Shown here: positions 63,241 to 64,000 of the stretch, piece by piece
Layout of the letters: each line of letters begins with the position of its first letter
How positions within the stretch are numbered: position 1 is the first letter of the stretch
From: DASQYE01 sp036389675
Lineage (GTDB): Bacteria > Acidobacteriota > Blastocatellia > Pyrinomonadales > Pyrinomonadaceae
Direction of reading: 5' to 3'
Length of the DNA stretch: 64,000 bases
Assembly: GCA_036389675.1 (NCBI GenBank)
Contig: DASVWI010000020.1
Span: 248,001 to 312,000 of the forward strand
Program-made: the position numbers and the translations under genes
The notes under the pieces: generated by a model
Seen by the model: only the letters and a program-made list of their open reading frames with translations
Database searches by the model: none
Told to the model about the DNA's origin: nothing

Positions 63241-64000
63241 ATGATCTTTCTGAGCCGACATAAAGAGGTTTCGATTCCTGAGGTTACGCTGACGGAGTTT
63301 GTGCTGGGGGGCGCTGCGGCGCGAGCCGCGAAGCCCGCCCTGATTGACGGGACGACCGGTATCAGCATCACCTACGGCGAGCTGGCCCAAAGTGTGCGGC
63401 GCGTGGCTGCCGGTTTAGCCACTCGCGGATTTCAGAAGGGGGATGTGCTGGCTATCTACAGCCCCAACTGCCCGGAGTATGCTATAGCCTTTCACGCCGT
63501 CGCCAGCCTCGGCGGCATCAACACGACGATCAATCCGCTCTACACCACGGAAGAGGTCGCACACCAGCTCAGGGAGGGGCAAAGTACCTGTTGACGGTTC
63601 CACAATTGATGGACAGGGCACGGGAGGCTGCGAAGCAGGGCGGTGTGCGGGAACTGCTCGTCTTCGGTGAAGCTGAAGGGGCGACTCCTTTCGCGTCGTT
63701 GATGGAGACGGATGAGCCGCCGACAGCGCCCGCTGTCTCGATTGACCCCGAGCACGATCTGGTAGTGCTTCCGTATTCGAGCGGGACGACGGGGCTTCCC
63801 AAGGGCGTCATGCTGACGCACCGGAATCTGGTCGCCAACCTGTGCCAACTCGAAGTCTTCGAGACGGTTTCACATGAAGATACGCTGCTCTGCGTGCTGC
63901 CCATGTTTCACATCTACGGCATGGTCGTCATCATGAATCTTGGCCTTCATGCCGGGGCGACGATCATCACCATGCCGCGCTTTGAGTTGGAACAGTTCTT
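63241..64000 (+). pseudogene. Acyl-CoA synthetase (4-coumarate-CoA ligase-like) with a one-base frameshift, 3' end outside window
   Basis: The gene begins MIFLSRHKEVSIPEVTLTEF, the usual start of AMP-forming 4CL-like fatty acyl-CoA ligases, which activate a carboxylic acid with ATP and CoA. The frame continues through SPNCPEYAIAFHAVASLGG to EEVAHQLREGQ and then hits TGA at 63592-63594. Reading resumes one frame over as KYLLTVPQLMDRA and continues to the window end through the ATP-binding motif SSGTTGLPKGV and LPMFHIYG. The homologous protein would read EGQ-KYLL, so one A is missing from the run at 63580-63583 (CAAAG where CAAAAG is expected). This is either a real inactivating frameshift or a homopolymer sequencing error. 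No clear ribosome site precedes the ATG. Confidence 0.8.

Overview
The window is high-GC DNA with features typical of Acidobacteriota, probably class Blastocatellia. These features are three Oar-type TonB-dependent receptors with an N-terminal carboxypeptidase-regulatory-like domain, six FG-GAP/ASPIC-UnbV (CRTAC1-like) secreted proteins, many TPR proteins, and DUF2071 and DUF1272 genes. The taxonomic call is inferred from gene content; no rRNA or other marker gene is present.

Region 1 (1-29.1 kb) is a glucan-utilisation locus. On the left, a partial ROK-family glucokinase follows a secreted GH15-CBM48-esterase fusion. That gene is divergent from an Oar-like TonB receptor (4615-8100). A GH3 beta-glucosidase and a GH144-like glucanase form a tight plus-strand pair (9774-13525). 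From 29068 down to 13588 one minus-strand run carries a second TonB receptor, two TPR proteins, a GH13 enzyme, a GH77 4-alpha-glucanotransferase, a GH13 paralog, an MFS glycoside transporter and a third GH13. The likely route is: secreted amylases cut alpha-glucan, the receptor imports oligosaccharides, the MFS protein carries them across the inner membrane, and MalQ with glucokinase feed glucose-6-phosphate to glycolysis. The GH3/GH144 pair points to beta-1,2-glucan as an additional substrate.

Region 2 (29.4-49.6 kb) is dominated by FG-GAP/UnbV proteins. A minus-strand run holds an ABC permease/ATPase pair without a binding protein, a secreted hypothetical, a TPR-FG-GAP-UnbV giant, a nitrilase-superfamily amidase translationally coupled to it, and two CRTAC1-like proteins. 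A plus-strand run starts behind a near-perfect operator-like dyad. It carries a second TPR-FG-GAP-UnbV giant, a CRTAC1-like protein, a UnbU/RnfD-like membrane protein, a 68-residue coiled-coil protein made of IxxNQxx heptads, and another CRTAC1-like lipoprotein. The two giants share an extra C-terminal region of about 430 residues that I do not recognise.

Region 3 (49.7-64 kb) is mixed housekeeping: a PlsC-type acyltransferase, an S9 peptidase, an aldo/keto reductase, DUF2071, DUF1272, a third TonB receptor with a strong UUCG terminator, a QueA-like protein, an SDR, an ATP-grasp enzyme, a small acidic protein, and an acyl-CoA synthetase with a one-base frameshift that runs off the window.

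At least three families of intergenic inverted repeats are scattered through the window. One (family A) has almost perfect 31-32 bp arms in three copies. Another (family B) has five copies that encode or abut the C-termini of several unrelated genes. No tRNA, rRNA, CRISPR array or transposase gene was seen.
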